A stretch of 64,000 nt of DNA from Ereboglobus sp. PH5-10 (GTDB lineage: Bacteria > Verrucomicrobiota > Verrucomicrobiia > Opitutales > Opitutaceae): contig NZ_JAQFIP010000002.1 in the NCBI RefSeq assembly GCF_029504735.1, positions 62,001-126,000 of the forward strand. The letters are read 5' to 3'. The position numbers and the translations under genes are program-made. The notes under the pieces are model-generated. The model had not been told where the DNA came from. It worked only from the letters and a program-made list of their open reading frames with translations, and ran no database searches. Below are positions 43,855 through 53,869 of the stretch, piece after piece (position 1 is the stretch's first letter; each line of letters starts with the position of its first letter).

Positions 43855-45141
43855 ATGGCGACACAAAAAGTTATCTCGGTGATTATGGGCGGCGGGCGCG
43901 GAACTCGTCTCTACCCTTTGACAATGGAACGATGCAAACCGGCGGTGCCTCTTGCCGGCAAGTATCGACTGGTCGATATTCCGATCAGCAACTGTCTTAA
44001 CTCGGGGCTGAACCGCATTTTTTTGCTAACGCAGTTTAACACGGCATCGCTGCACCGCCATATTCAAAACACCTATCGCTTTGATCCGTTCGGCGGCGGG
44101 TTTGTCGATCTTTTGTCCGCGGAGCAGACCGAGAAATGCGCCGACTGGTATCAGGGCACGGCGGATGCGGTGCGGCGCAACCTGCAACACTTCCGCAATT
44201 TTCCTCACGACCTGGTGCTCATTCTTTCGGGCGACCAGCTTTACCGGATGGATTTTCGCAAGATAATCAACCAGCACATCGAGACCAACGCCGATGTGAC
44301 GATTGCGGCGATTCCGTGCCCGGTGTCCAAGGTCGAGGGGCTGGGCTTGATGCGCGTGGAAGACGATCTTTCCATCGCCGAGTTCGTGGAGAAACCCAAG
44401 GACCCGGCGGTCATCAGCAAGTTCACAATCAGCGACGCCGTGCACAACAAGCTCCAGCAGACCAGCAAGGACGAAAAGCACTGTCTCGCGTCGATGGGCA
44501 TTTATGTTTTCAACCGCGCGGTCATTGCCGAGGCGCTCAACAACACGATGACGGACTTCGGCAAGGAAGTCATTCCCAGCCTGCTCGGACGCCGCCGTTT
44601 GTATTCGCACATTTTTGAGGGCTATTGGGAGGACATCGGGACGGTAAAGGCGTTTTTCGACGCCAACCTCGCGCTTGCGCAACCGCTGCCGCCGTTCAAC
44701 TTTTTCGACGAGCAATCGCCGATCTACACGCACGAAAATTATCTGCCGGCCTCGAAGATCAACAAGTGCGATGTCGATTACACGGTCATCGGCGACGGTT
44801 CGATCGTGGAGGATTCGTTTATCAAGCACAGCGTGCTCGGCATCCGCTCGTTTATTCGCAAGGGTTGCCGCCTTGAGGACGTGGTCATGATGGGCGCGGA
44901 TTATTACGAGACGCCCGAACAGTCCGCGATGAACGCGCGACAGGGCATCCCGCTGCTCGGGCTCGGGCACGGTTGCGACATTCGCGGCTCAATTATCGAC
45001 AAGAACGCGCGCATCGGCGACAACGTGAAACTTTCGCCCGCGAACAAGTCCGACGGCACCTACGCGCACGGCGTCATGGTTCGCGACGGCGTGTTGATTG
45101 TGCCGAAGAGCTGCGTCGTGCCGAGCAACACGGTGCTGTGA
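43855..45141 (+). CDS. glgC: Glucose-1-phosphate adenylyltransferase
   Basis: Makes ADP-glucose for glycogen synthesis. The 428-residue protein has VISVIMGGGRGTRLYPLTME (nucleotide loop), RCKPAVPLAGKYRLVDIPIS, NSGLNRIFLLTQFNTASLHR, WYQGTADAVRRNLQHF, LILSGDQLYRMDF (GDxLY), and EGYWEDIGTVKAFFDANLAL. The C-terminal left-handed beta-helix carries the regulatory region (GADYYETPEQSAMNARQGIP, ...IIDKNARIGDNVKLSP). The YETPEQ sequence resembles plant and cyanobacterial enzymes. ATG 43855. Partner glgP is at 24-26.5 kb. Confidence 0.97.
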   Translation: MATQKVISVIMGGGRGTRLYPLTMERCKPAVPLAGKYRLVDIPISNCLNSGLNRIFLLTQFNTASLHRHIQNTYRFDPFGGGFVDLLSAEQTEKCADWYQGTADAVRRNLQHFRNFPHDLVLILSGDQLYRMDFRKIINQHIETNADVTIAAIPCPVSKVEGLGLMRVEDDLSIAEFVEKPKDPAVISKFTISDAVHNKLQQTSKDEKHCLASMGIYVFNRAVIAEALNNTMTDFGKEVIPSLLGRRRLYSHIFEGYWEDIGTVKAFFDANLALAQPLPPFNFFDEQSPIYTHENYLPASKINKCDVDYTVIGDGSIVEDSFIKHSVLGIRSFIRKGCRLEDVVMMGADYYETPEQSAMNARQGIPLLGLGHGCDIRGSIIDKNARIGDNVKLSPANKSDGTYAHGVMVRDGVLIVPKSCVVPSNTVL

Positions 45142-45210
45142 TCTAAAAACATCGTCGCGGACGGGGAGCGGGAAACTCCGACTCCTTCGCGTTGCTGTGT
45201 AAATTAAACC

Positions 45211-45232
45211 GCGTCCGTCATTGGGCGGACGC
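45211..45232. repeat. Hairpin GCGTCCG-TCATTGGG-CGGACGC after glgC
   Basis: A 7-bp perfect stem with an 8-nt loop in the 184-bp convergent spacer between glgC and prs. No T tract follows, so it is not a classic terminator. The loop TCATTGGG is almost the same as that of a hairpin at 28886-28903, while the stem pairs differ but still match. Confidence 0.45.
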
Positions 45233-45325
45233 GCTTGGCGAACGGGCCGGGAATCACGGGCGACAGATGCGACGATTTCTGCGCGCCGGTCCTAACAAGA
45301 ACAGTCGCGCAATTTCAAAATCCGG

Positions 45326-46276
45326 TTAAAACCCTTTGATCTGGAACAGGCTCGAAACGCTTTCGTTGTTGCTGATGCGCATGATCGCGTTGCCGAGCAG
45401 GCCGGCGATGCTGAGCACGGTGATGTTCAGGTCGCGCGGGTCGGTGGGCACCGAATTGGTCGTGATGAGTTCGTCGATCGGGCCGTTGCGCAGGCGTTCG
45501 TAGGCGATTTCGTTGAGCACGCAGTGGCTCACCGCGGCGCGCACGGAACGGGCGCCGCTTTCGCGGAGCATCGTGGCGGCGGCGACAAGCGTGCCGGCGG
45601 TTTCCGTGATGTCGTCGGCGAGGAGCACGTCGCAGCCTTTCACTTCACCGACGATGTTGGTCGCCTCGACGCGCGTCGCGGAGCGGCGTTTCTTGGCGAC
45701 GAAGCCGAGGCCCGCGCCGAGGATGTCCGCGTAGGCCGCGGCCATTTTGAGGCCGCCGACATCGGGCGAGCAGACGACGAGATTCGATTTGTCGAGCTTG
45801 TTGAGATAGTCGAAGAAAACGGGCGACGCGTAGAGATGATCGACGGGGATGTCGAAGAAGCCCTGAATTTGCTGGCAGTGCAGATCCATGGTGAGCACGC
45901 GGTTCGCGCCGGCGGCGGTGAGCAGGTTGGCGACGAGTTTCGCGGTGATGGGCACGCGCGGCTGGTCCTTGCGATCCTGGCGCGCGTAACCGTAAAAGGG
46001 TATGACGGCGGTGATGCGCGCGGCCGAGGCGCGCCTGGCCGCGTCGATCATGATGAGCAGTTCCATCAGGTGATGGTTCGTGGGCGGGCAGGTGGGCTGG
46101 ATGATGAACACATCCTGTCCGCGCACATTGTCGTCGATTTTGACGAAGGTTTCGCCGTCGGGAAACGTGGTCACCTTCGCGGTGCCGAGCGGCACGCCGA
46201 TGCTCTGGCAAATCGCCTCGGCGAGAGGCTTGTTTGCGTTGCCCGAAAAAATTTTCAGCCCTGATTTTGCGCTCAT
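45326..46276 (-). CDS. prs: Ribose-phosphate pyrophosphokinase
   Basis: Makes PRPP from ribose 5-phosphate and ATP. The 316-residue protein has LKIFSGNANKPLAEAICQSI, FPDGETFVKIDDNVRGQDVF, AVIPFYGYARQDRKDQPRVP (flexible loop), MDLHCQQIQGFFDIPVDHLY and the PRPP-binding CDVLLADDITETAGTLVAAA. Length is normal for class I Prs. It feeds pyrF and purine, histidine and tryptophan synthesis. It lies 31 bp downstream of lpxD on the same strand. Confidence 0.97.
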   Translation of the reverse strand: MSAKSGLKIFSGNANKPLAEAICQSIGVPLGTAKVTTFPDGETFVKIDDNVRGQDVFIIQPTCPPTNHHLMELLIMIDAARRASAARITAVIPFYGYARQDRKDQPRVPITAKLVANLLTAAGANRVLTMDLHCQQIQGFFDIPVDHLYASPVFFDYLNKLDKSNLVVCSPDVGGLKMAAAYADILGAGLGFVAKKRRSATRVEATNIVGEVKGCDVLLADDITETAGTLVAAATMLRESGARSVRAAVSHCVLNEIAYERLRNGPIDELITTNSVPTDPRDLNITVLSIAGLLGNAIMRISNNESVSSLFQIKGF

Positions 46277-46307
46277 GTGGAAAAGGTTGTTTATACGTTT
46301 GGGGAGC

Positions 46308-47354
46308 TTATGCGGAAGCAGAATTTTTAAATTGTTTTTCCAATTCGCCCACGCGCTGGAAAAGTTCGGGCAAACGCTGGCGGAGAATATTTATGCGCTG
46401 CTCCAGCATGTAGGGTGTGCCGGGCGTGCCTTTCAGCTTCGCACCGGCGGGAACGTCGCCCGCCGCGCCGGCTTGCGCGGTGAGGACGGCGCCCTTGCCC
46501 ACGCGGATGTGGCCGCCGAGGCCGACCTGGCCGGCGAGCACGACGTAATCCTCGAGCACGGTGCTGCCCGAGATGCCGGTTTGCGCGCACACGAGGCAGT
46601 GTTTGCCGATGATGACGTTGTGCGCGATCTGCACGAGGTTGTCGATTTTGGTGCCCTCGCCGATTTCGGTGCGGCTGAAACGCGCGCGGTCGATGGTCGT
46701 GCCCGCGCCGACTTCGACGTCGTCGTGGATGACAACATTGCCGACCTGCGGCACTTTTTCGTGGCGGCCCCCGACGAGTTCGTATCCGAAGCCGTCGGAG
46801 CCGACGACGACGTTGGACTGGAGGCGCACGCGGTTGCGCAGTTCGCATTCGGAGGCGATGCGCGCGCCGGTCTTGATCCAGCAATCGTCGCCGATGCGCG
46901 CGTTGCGGCCGACGAAGCACTGCGCCTCGATGTGCGCGCGTTCGCCGATGACCGCGCCGCTTTCGATCACGCAGAGCGGCCCGATGGAGGCGCTGGCGGC
47001 GATGTTCGCGCCGGGGTCGATGATGGCGCTCGGATGAATGCCGGGCGCGGGTTTGGGCCAGAGGAGTTGTTCGACGCGCGCGCAAAGTTGCGCGATGGCG
47101 ACCGAGGGATTTTTGACAATGATGAAAAGCTGGCCGGGTTTGGGTTCGCCCTCGTAGTCGGCTGGCAGGAGCACAACGCTCGCGGCGGTGGCGGCGACCT
47201 CGGGTTTGTATTTCGGGTTGCCGAGAAATGTCAGGTCGCCGGCCCGCGCCTCGCCGAGCGATGCGATGCCGCGGACGGGCAGGTTGGTGGAGCCGCGCGT
47301 GGAAATGGGTTTTACGATTTCTGCGATTTGAGCCGTGGTGAACGAAAGATCCAT
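46308..47354 (-). CDS. lpxD: UDP-3-O-(3-hydroxyacyl)glucosamine N-acyltransferase
   Basis: The third step of lipid A synthesis. The 348-residue protein has an N-terminal uridine-binding domain ([20 protein letters not shown]) and a left-handed beta-helix of hexapeptide repeats (about 100-310: [20 protein letters not shown]...). The catalytic His region is [17 protein letters not shown], and the GFGYE motif is [22 protein letters not shown]-terminal coiled coil ([16 protein letters not shown]) is normal. The ATG at 47354 ([12 protein letters not shown]) is used. It shows that the organism has an LPS-type outer membrane. Confidence 0.96.
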   Translation of the reverse strand: MDLSFTTAQIAEIVKPISTRGSTNLPVRGIASLGEARAGDLTFLGNPKYKPEVAATAASVVLLPADYEGEPKPGQLFIIVKNPSVAIAQLCARVEQLLWPKPAPGIHPSAIIDPGANIAASASIGPLCVIESGAVIGERAHIEAQCFVGRNARIGDDCWIKTGARIASECELRNRVRLQSNVVVGSDGFGYELVGGRHEKVPQVGNVVIHDDVEVGAGTTIDRARFSRTEIGEGTKIDNLVQIAHNVIIGKHCLVCAQTGISGSTVLEDYVVLAGQVGLGGHIRVGKGAVLTAQAGAAGDVPAGAKLKGTPGTPYMLEQRINILRQRLPELFQRVGELEKQFKNSASA

Positions 47355-47505
47355 GATTACCAGACACAGTGCGCGCGCGGGTTTGCGTGGCAATGAATAA
47401 TCCAAAACGGTTTCGATTTGCGGCGGCAAGGGGAGCGTTTTTCGGAAATAATGAAAAAATCTCGGCAACGGCGGCCCGCTTTGCTCAAAGTCTCGCGCAT
47501 ACGAC

Positions 47506-48780
47506 ATGCCGAACGATTCGCAAAAGCCCGCTCCCGACGCGCCGCGCCCAAAATCCGCGCCCGCGCAACCGCCGCCTCCTCCGCGCGAGGAACGCCGCCG
47601 GCCTTGGGCGCAGCTAAAATATTTCACGTTTCAGCCCGCGATTTTTCCGCGCCTGCTCGGCCCGGTTTCGCCCGACGCCAAACCGGGCGACCTCGTCACG
47701 GTTTACGACAAGGCGGGTTATCCGCTTGGCGCGGGCCTGTATAATCCGCGCGCGAAAATCGTGCTGCGCGTGGTCGCCCACGGCTCGGACGCCGCCGGCG
47801 GTGACGCGGGAGAGGCGTATTTCGAACAGGCCATCCGCCGCGCCGTGGAGTTGCGCCGCGATTTGTTCAAGCTCGACGAAACGACCGACGCCTACCGTCT
47901 GATCAACTCCGACGGCGACGGGCTCAGCGGGCTGACGATCGACCGCTACGCCGACACGCTTTTCTGCGATGTATATTCGTTCGGCATCGCGCAACGCCTG
48001 CCGCGCTGGCTGCCCTTGTTGCACGAACTCGCCGGGACAAAGTTTGCGCGCGTGCATGTCGATCACGACATCGGCTCGCTCGAGGGCATCAAGCCGTCCG
48101 TCTTTAACGAAACCAACGCCGCCGCGCCGCGCCGCGTGAAGATCCGCGAAAACGGAATCCGCCACGAGGTCGATTTCGCCGAGGGGCACAAGACCGGCTT
48201 TTTCTGCGACCAGCGCGAGAACCGACGCGCGCTCGCGCGCTTCACAAAAGGCGCGCGCGTGCTCGACCTGTGCAGCTACACGGGCGGTTTTTCGCTCTCC
48301 GCAAAAATCACGGGCGGCGCGGACGATGTCACCGCCGTCGATCTTGACGAGGCCGCCATCACGCAGGCCAAGCGCAACGCGAATCTCAACCAGGCGCGCA
48401 TAAAATTCGTGCATGCCGACGCGTTCGCCTACGCGCGCCAGATGCAGACCAACGGGGAAAAATGGGACGTCGTCGTGCTCGATCCGCCGAAATTTATTTT
48501 CACGCGCGACGAGTCCGGCAACTGGGAGGGCCGCCAGAAATACGAGGACCTCAACCAGCTCGCAATCAGCCTCGTGAAACCGGGCGGCATCTTCGTGACG
48601 TGCTCGTGCTCGGGTTTGTTGAGCCTTGAGGATTTCGAGCAGCACGTGATCAAGGCCGCGCATCGCCTGGGTCGCCGCCTGCAATTTTTCGACCGCGCGG
48701 GCCCCGGCCCGGATCATCCGGTGTATTCAAACTGCCTCGACAGCCGTTACCTGAAAGTTTTGTGGAGTCGCGTGGCATGA
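47506..48780 (+). CDS. RlmI-like class I rRNA (cytosine-C5) methyltransferase with PUA domain
   Basis: A 424-residue SAM-dependent RNA methyltransferase. A Pro/Arg-rich N-terminal tail of about 35 residues is followed by a PUA-like domain ([29 protein letters not shown]) and a central EEHD-like domain ([20 protein letters not shown]). The Rossmann domain has [34 protein letters not shown] (SAM loop), [15 protein letters not shown] and [10 protein letters not shown]. The order fits the RlmI/YccW group, which modifies 23S rRNA. The stop overlaps the tsaB start (ATGA). It is divergent from lpxD. Confidence 0.9.
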   Translation: MPNDSQKPAPDAPRPKSAPAQPPPPPREERRRPWAQLKYFTFQPAIFPRLLGPVSPDAKPGDLVTVYDKAGYPLGAGLYNPRAKIVLRVVAHGSDAAGGDAGEAYFEQAIRRAVELRRDLFKLDETTDAYRLINSDGDGLSGLTIDRYADTLFCDVYSFGIAQRLPRWLPLLHELAGTKFARVHVDHDIGSLEGIKPSVFNETNAAAPRRVKIRENGIRHEVDFAEGHKTGFFCDQRENRRALARFTKGARVLDLCSYTGGFSLSAKITGGADDVTAVDLDEAAITQAKRNANLNQARIKFVHADAFAYARQMQTNGEKWDVVVLDPPKFIFTRDESGNWEGRQKYEDLNQLAISLVKPGGIFVTCSCSGLLSLEDFEQHVIKAAHRLGRRLQFFDRAGPGPDHPVYSNCLDSRYLKVLWSRVA

Positions 48781-49442
48781 GCACGACGTTGTCACAAATC
48801 ACGCAAACCGGCCCCGCGCTGCTGATCGATTCCGCGTCGGCGCGCGTGCAACTCGCGCTGTTGCGCGCGGACAATGACGCGCTCTGGGAAACGCAAACCG
48901 GCGAGGCGGGCACGGCGATATTTTCATGCGCCGAAAAACTTCTCGCCCGCGCATCGCTCAAGCTCGACGGCGTGGCCGCGTTTGTTTTTTGCGACGGCCC
49001 CGGCTCGGTGCTCGGCATCCGCACGGCGGCGGTGGCGCTGCGCGCGTGGCGCGTGTTGCGCGAACGACCGGTGTGTTCGTATTGCAGCCTCGCGCTCGCG
49101 GCGCGCTTCCTCGCGAAAACGGAAAACGCCCGCAACCTCTCGCTCATCGCCGACGCGCGCCGCGACACATGGCACCATGTCGGCATCGACGCCGACGGCC
49201 GCGTCTCCGCGCTGCGCCGCGTGCCGACGGCGGAGCTGGACGGCGCGCTCGCGATGCCGGAGCATTTTCGCAACTGGACTCCGCTGCCGCCCGATGTGCG
49301 CGTCACGCCCTACGCGCTCGAAACGATGCTGCCCGCGCTCGCCGGCGAGCCGTTGTTCGTCCCCGCGCCCGAGCCGGATGCGTTTTTGCACGAGGAACCC
49401 GTTTACCAAACCTGGACGCCGCGAATTCACCAAGCGGGCTGA
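48777..49442 (+). CDS. tsaB: tRNA N6-threonylcarbamoyladenosine biosynthesis protein TsaB
   Basis: TsaB scaffolds TsaD and TsaE in making t6A37 in ANN-decoding tRNAs. The 221-residue protein has ALLIDSASARVQLALLRADN, GVAAFVFCDGPGSVLGIRTA (family GPGSFTGLR variant), VCSYCSLALAARFLA and LSLIADARRDTWHHVGI. The second half is diverged. The ATG at 48777 overlaps the methyltransferase stop codon by 4 bp, so translation is likely coupled. alr follows 42 bp downstream, a common genomic neighbour of tsaB/tsaE genes. Confidence 0.88.
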   Translation: MSTTLSQITQTGPALLIDSASARVQLALLRADNDALWETQTGEAGTAIFSCAEKLLARASLKLDGVAAFVFCDGPGSVLGIRTAAVALRAWRVLRERPVCSYCSLALAARFLAKTENARNLSLIADARRDTWHHVGIDADGRVSALRRVPTAELDGALAMPEHFRNWTPLPPDVRVTPYALETMLPALAGEPLFVPAPEPDAFLHEEPVYQTWTPRIHQAG

Positions 49443-49484
49443 CGCCTTGAAAACCCGCGGCAAGCAGCCATACCTGAAACCAAA

Positions 49485-50636
49485 ATGAAATCACGACTTC
49501 CACTCCGTTGCTGGGCAGAGATCGACCTGGCCGCGCTTGAGCGCAACTTGCGCCTCATCCGCGCGTCGTTGCCGCCGCACATGCGCTACGTGGCGGTCGT
49601 GAAAGCCGACGCCTACGGACACGGTTTGCAGCAGGTCGCCGCGCGCCTCATGCACGCCGGCGCGGATTTGTTTGCCGTGGCGAATCTCGCCGAGGCCGCG
49701 TCGTTGCGCGAGATCGGCCCCGGCTGGCCGATCCTGCTGCTCTCGCCGCTTTTGCCGGAGGAGGACCGGTATCTGGTCGAATACGATTTGATCGTGACCG
49801 TTTCGACGAGTGACGAGGTGCGGCGTTTCGACGCGGTCGGACGCGCGGCGGGCAGGCCCGTCACCGTGCACCTGAAAATCGACACCGGCATGGGCCGCGC
49901 GGGCATCTGGCATGAATGCGCGGAAAAATTGTGCGCGGAAATCCTCGCCTCGCCGCACATCAAGCTCGGCGGCGTTTACACCCATTTCGCAAGCCCCGAC
50001 GAGGATGCCTCGTTCACGGATGAACAGCGAAAACGGTTTTTGAAGGCGCTGGCATGCTGCCCGAAACTCGATCTTTCGCAGCTTTTTGTGCACGCGGACA
50101 ACAGCGCCGGGCTCGACACGCTCGAGGCTGCCGGGCCGTTCAACGCGGTGCGCATCGGCCTGCTTCAATTTGGCATTGTGCCGGGGCGCGACGGACTTTT
50201 GGCGCACGTGAAAACGGAGCCGACCTTCAGCTTCAAAACGCGCGTGGGCATCGTGAAAAAACTGCCGCTTGGCACGGGCATCAGCTACGGCAGCACGCAC
50301 ACGCTCCGGCGCGACAGCACGGTGGCCGTTCTTACCGCGGGTTACGGAGACGGCATCCCTCGCTCGGTGAGCAATCGCGCAAGCGTTTTGGTGCACGGTA
50401 TTCGTTGTCCGGTTCTCGGCCGCGTGACAATGGACCAAACCGTCATCGACATCACCGACATCCCGACGATGACCAAGGTCGCCAGCGGGGACGAATGCGT
50501 TATTATCGGACGACAGGATGGCGCCGAAATCACGATCAGCGAGTTTAGCCACGCCGCCGACACGATCCCATGGGAAACCCTGTGCTCCGTGACAAAACGC
50601 GTGCCGCGATTGTATAAAACCGTGCTGGGGGTTTGA
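49485..50636 (+). CDS. alr: Alanine racemase
   Basis: A PLP enzyme supplying D-alanine for peptidoglycan. The 383-residue protein has CWAEIDLAALERNLRLIRAS, the PLP Lys40 in YVAVVKADAYGHGLQQVAAR, VHLKIDTGMGRAGIW, GVYTHFASPDEDASF, VRIGLLQFGIVPG, the second catalytic residue Tyr in GTGISYGSTHTLRRDSTVAV, and GYGDGIPRSVSNRASVLVHG. Length is normal. ATG 49485 follows tsaB by 42 bp, so these three genes (methyltransferase, tsaB, alr) are probably one operon. Confidence 0.97.
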   Translation: MKSRLPLRCWAEIDLAALERNLRLIRASLPPHMRYVAVVKADAYGHGLQQVAARLMHAGADLFAVANLAEAASLREIGPGWPILLLSPLLPEEDRYLVEYDLIVTVSTSDEVRRFDAVGRAAGRPVTVHLKIDTGMGRAGIWHECAEKLCAEILASPHIKLGGVYTHFASPDEDASFTDEQRKRFLKALACCPKLDLSQLFVHADNSAGLDTLEAAGPFNAVRIGLLQFGIVPGRDGLLAHVKTEPTFSFKTRVGIVKKLPLGTGISYGSTHTLRRDSTVAVLTAGYGDGIPRSVSNRASVLVHGIRCPVLGRVTMDQTVIDITDIPTMTKVASGDECVIIGRQDGAEITISEFSHAADTIPWETLCSVTKRVPRLYKTVLGV

Positions 50637-50761
50637 CTGCGCATGCGCCTTCGAGGTTCGTTCATTTTTGAACACCATGCCGCGGTTGAATCCATGCGGG
50701 GAGCCATGAGGGCAAACATGGGGGCATTCGCATCCATTCGCGTTTAAAATAATTGCCGAAC

Positions 50762-52036
50762 ATGCACACCCACCACACACACTTCCGGCGCGCGCAATGG
50801 CGTGTGCTCGTCGCGGTGATGATTTGCTACCTGTTTTATTACACCGGACGCCACGCGCTCGGGTTTGCGATTCCCGGCATTTCCGAAGAGCTTGGCATGA
50901 GCAAGGAACTGCTCGGTTGGGCGTCCGCGGGCATGCTTTGGGCGTATGCGCTCGGGCAGATTTTCAGCGGCGGCGCGGGCGACCGGATCGGCGGACGCCG
51001 GATGATGACCGCCGGCGCGCTCCTGTCCTTCGCGCTGAACTGGGTGACCAGTTTCGCGACCGGCTTCGTCACGCTCTTCGCCGGCTGGAGCCTGAACGGA
51101 CTCGCGCAAAGCATGGGTTGGGCGCCCGGCACGCGGCTCGTCGCAAACTGGTGGGGGCCGCGCGAGCGCGGTTTCGCCTTCGGGCTGTTTTCGCTTTCGG
51201 CGGGCCTCGCCTCGGTGCTGGCGTTCGGCGCCTCGATTTTTGTGATCGACGGGCTCGGCCTCAACTGGCGCTGGCTGTTCCGCCTGCCTGTGCTGCTCAT
51301 GCCGCTGGGCGCGCTCGCCGTGTGGCAAATGTCGCGCGATCATCCCGCCGACCTCGGCTTTGAAAACCTGGAGGACGAGGCGCCGCCTGAAAACGTCCGC
51401 GCGACATTGCGGCGCGCGGGCGCCGGCGCGCCGCCCTGGAGGCGTTACCTCGCGATTCTCGGCAACCGCGAGCTGTTGCTCGCCAGCCTCGCGATCGGTT
51501 TTCAAAACGCCGTGCGCTTCGCGCTGCTTATCTGGGTGCCCGTGTATTTTCTCGACGGTGACGGCTCCGGCGGCGGCGGGGTGTGGGCGAGCCTGGGACT
51601 TCCGGCGGGCATGGCCCTGGGCGCGTTTGCCAGCGGCTGGGTTTCGGACCGCTTTTTCGGTTCGCGCAAATCCGGCGTCATCGTGATTTTCATGACCGTG
51701 GCGGCGATTCTCGCAGTTATCCAATACCTGCTGCCGTTCGGCCACTGGGCCGCGATGCCCATCCTTTTGTTTCTCGGATTTTTCGGCTGCGGCTCGCAAT
51801 CCGCGTTCTGGGCGATGGCCCCCGATTTGCTCGGGCGCGCCAACACGAGCACGGCGATTGGCATCATGGATTTTTTCGCCTATCTCATCGCCGGCCTCTG
51901 CGGACCGCTGATCGGCTGGCTGGTGCAGCACGACCCCGTTGCCAACAGCGGCGGCGAAAACACATCGCTCGTCTTCCTTTTTGTCGCGTTTCTTTCCGCC
52001 TGCGGCGCGGCGGTCGGCTTCCTTATAAAACGGTGA
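50762..52036 (+). CDS. MFS transporter (OPA-like)
   Basis: A 424-residue protein with 12 predicted membrane helices. The N-terminal region WRVLVAVMICYLFYYTGRHA, GFAIPGISEELGMSKELLGW and the loop GDRIGGRRMMTAGA are MFS/OPA-like, as are WAPGTRLVANWWGPRERGF and FEFL-type late helices. The substrate is unknown. The start is the ATG at 50762. It is a separate gene 126 bp after alr. It has only partial resemblance to the OPA protein at 35643 and is not a recent duplicate. Confidence 0.85.
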   Translation: MHTHHTHFRRAQWRVLVAVMICYLFYYTGRHALGFAIPGISEELGMSKELLGWASAGMLWAYALGQIFSGGAGDRIGGRRMMTAGALLSFALNWVTSFATGFVTLFAGWSLNGLAQSMGWAPGTRLVANWWGPRERGFAFGLFSLSAGLASVLAFGASIFVIDGLGLNWRWLFRLPVLLMPLGALAVWQMSRDHPADLGFENLEDEAPPENVRATLRRAGAGAPPWRRYLAILGNRELLLASLAIGFQNAVRFALLIWVPVYFLDGDGSGGGGVWASLGLPAGMALGAFASGWVSDRFFGSRKSGVIVIFMTVAAILAVIQYLLPFGHWAAMPILLFLGFFGCGSQSAFWAMAPDLLGRANTSTAIGIMDFFAYLIAGLCGPLIGWLVQHDPVANSGGENTSLVFLFVAFLSACGAAVGFLIKR

Positions 52037-52150
52037 ATTGAAAGTGTCGTTGCAATCAACCGGCGCGCCCATACGTTGATGAGAAATCAATAAACACGAA
52101 GACATCGTTGAATTAATGTCCCCCCTTTTGACCCTTTCCCCTTACCACCC

Positions 52151-53233
52151 ATGATCTCGATCAACATCCCCGAAGAAATGTCCGCGGCCACGCTGCCCGG
52201 CAATAGCACCGCCAAGCTCGAGGCGCGCCGAGTTCCGCAACCCGGTCACGGCGAAGTCCTCATCCGCATGAAATGCTCCACCATTTGCGGCTCCGACATC
52301 CGCTGCATTTATCACGAGCACCTCGGCAAGGGCCCCGAAGGTTACCAGGACGGCATGGTCGCCGGGCACGAACCCTGCGGACAGATCGTCAAGGCCGGGC
52401 CCGGATGCCGTCGCTTCCGCGAGGGCGACCGCGTGATCGTCTATCACATTTCCGGCTGCGGCGTGTGCAACGACTGCCGGCGCGGTTACATGATCTCCTG
52501 CACCAGCGAGAAATTTCGCCGCGCCTATGGATGGCAGCGCGACGGCGGCATGGCCGACTACCTGCTCGCCGAGGAAAAGGACCTCGTCCATCTGCCCGAC
52601 TCGCTTAGCTACGCTGACGGCGCGCAAGTCGCGTGCGGCTTCGGCACCGTTTACGAGGGGCTCGAAAAAATTGGCATTAGCGGAAACGACGCCGTGCTCA
52701 TCACCGGCCTCGGCCCCGTGGGATTGGCCGCCGGCGCGCTTTGCCGCAAACTCGGCGCGCGCAAAATCATCGGCATCGACGTGATTGACGACCGCCTGAA
52801 AATCGCGCGCGACCTCGGCCTCTGCGACGAAGTGCTGCGCTCCGGCCCCGACAACGTCGACGAGGTGCGCGCGCTCACGGGCGGCCACGGTGTCGAGCGC
52901 GCGGTCGAGTGCTCTGCCAACGCAAGCGCGCGCAACACCGCGCTGCGCGCCACGCGCAAATGGGGCCGCATGGTCATGATAGGGGAGGGTGGCAGATTGG
53001 AAATGAATCCCTCGCCCGACATGATTCACGATCAGAAAACGCTTTACGGTTCCTGGGTCACCTCGATCTGGCGCATGGAGGAGCTTGTCGAGCGTCTCGT
53101 GCGCTGGAACCTGCATCCCGCCGAGTTGATCACACACCGTTTCCCGCTCGAAAAAGTCAACGACGCCTACGCGCTCATGGCCTCCGGCCGCTGCGGCAAG
53201 GTCGCCGTCTGTTTCGACGAGGAACTTGCCTGA
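52151..53233 (+). CDS. Zinc-dependent alcohol/polyol dehydrogenase (MDR family)
   Basis: A 360-residue medium-chain dehydrogenase. The catalytic zinc site has Cys in MKCSTICGSDIRC and His-Glu in VAGHEPCGQIV. The structural zinc lobe is CGVCNDCRRGYMISC (C-x2-C-x2-C-x7-C). The NAD loop is LITGLGPVGLAAGALCRKLG with GIDVIDDRLKIARDLG. It resembles sorbitol/threonine/inositol-type dehydrogenases; the substrate cannot be read from sequence. It starts about 115 bp after the MFS gene on the same strand, so a transport-and-oxidation pair is possible but not shown. Confidence 0.9.
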   Translation: MISINIPEEMSAATLPGNSTAKLEARRVPQPGHGEVLIRMKCSTICGSDIRCIYHEHLGKGPEGYQDGMVAGHEPCGQIVKAGPGCRRFREGDRVIVYHISGCGVCNDCRRGYMISCTSEKFRRAYGWQRDGGMADYLLAEEKDLVHLPDSLSYADGAQVACGFGTVYEGLEKIGISGNDAVLITGLGPVGLAAGALCRKLGARKIIGIDVIDDRLKIARDLGLCDEVLRSGPDNVDEVRALTGGHGVERAVECSANASARNTALRATRKWGRMVMIGEGGRLEMNPSPDMIHDQKTLYGSWVTSIWRMEELVERLVRWNLHPAELITHRFPLEKVNDAYALMASGRCGKVAVCFDEELA

Positions 53234-53349
53234 CATGAAGGCCTGTTGGCGGCTTGCCGGCTTCGTCGAGCCACTCCCGTTTCCCGCGTTTTATTTTGCA
53301 TTTTTGTGTGGCAACGCGGACAGCGTTTCGTGATTGTGCGCGCCTCACC

Positions 53350-53838
53350 ATGAATCCTGTTCTAAAACTGTTACTCGAAGGCGGCAGCCTCTCGACCGCG
53401 CAAATGGCGCAGGTCGCGGGCATTTCGCCCGCCGAAGTCGAACAGCACCTGGAACAGTTGAAGAAAGATAAAATCTTCCTCGGCTGGCGTCCGGTGCTCG
53501 ATCTCTCGCGCGAGGCCGCCGCAGCCGCCGCGGTGCGCGCCGTAATCGAGGTCAAGGTCACGCCGGAGCGCGGCGGCGGGTTCAACCGCTTCGCCGAGCG
53601 CCTCGCAAAATTCGACGAGGTCGAGTCGTGCTACCTGATGTCGGGGCGTTATGACCTGCTGGTGTTCGTGCGCGGCGCGTCCCTGCAAAAGGTCGCGTCG
53701 TTCGTGTCGGAAAAATTGTCCACGGTCGAGGGCGTGCTCTCGACGGCCACGCATTTCATACTGCGTTGTTACAAGGAGCAGGGCTACCTGCTTGACAGCG
53801 ACGAGGACAATTCATCCCGCCTCACCGTTTCGCCATAA
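53350..53838 (+). CDS. Lrp/AsnC-family transcriptional regulator
   Basis: A 162-residue regulator. The N-terminal HTH is MNPVLKLLLEGGSLSTAQMA, then ISPAEVEQHLEQLKKDKIF. The C-terminal RAM (ligand-binding) domain has AVIEVKVTPERGGGFNRFAE and VESCYLMSGRYDLLVFVRG. The sequence is of the short, single-HTH type found next to aminotransferase genes (as in the B. subtilis yugG-patA pair). It starts at ATG 53350, and the aminotransferase gene follows 31 bp later, so it likely regulates that gene, perhaps in response to an amino acid. Confidence 0.9.
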   Translation: MNPVLKLLLEGGSLSTAQMAQVAGISPAEVEQHLEQLKKDKIFLGWRPVLDLSREAAAAAAVRAVIEVKVTPERGGGFNRFAERLAKFDEVESCYLMSGRYDLLVFVRGASLQKVASFVSEKLSTVEGVLSTATHFILRCYKEQGYLLDSDEDNSSRLTVSP

Positions 53839-53869
53839 CCCCAAACCAGTGAGGAGCACTTGAATTAAA

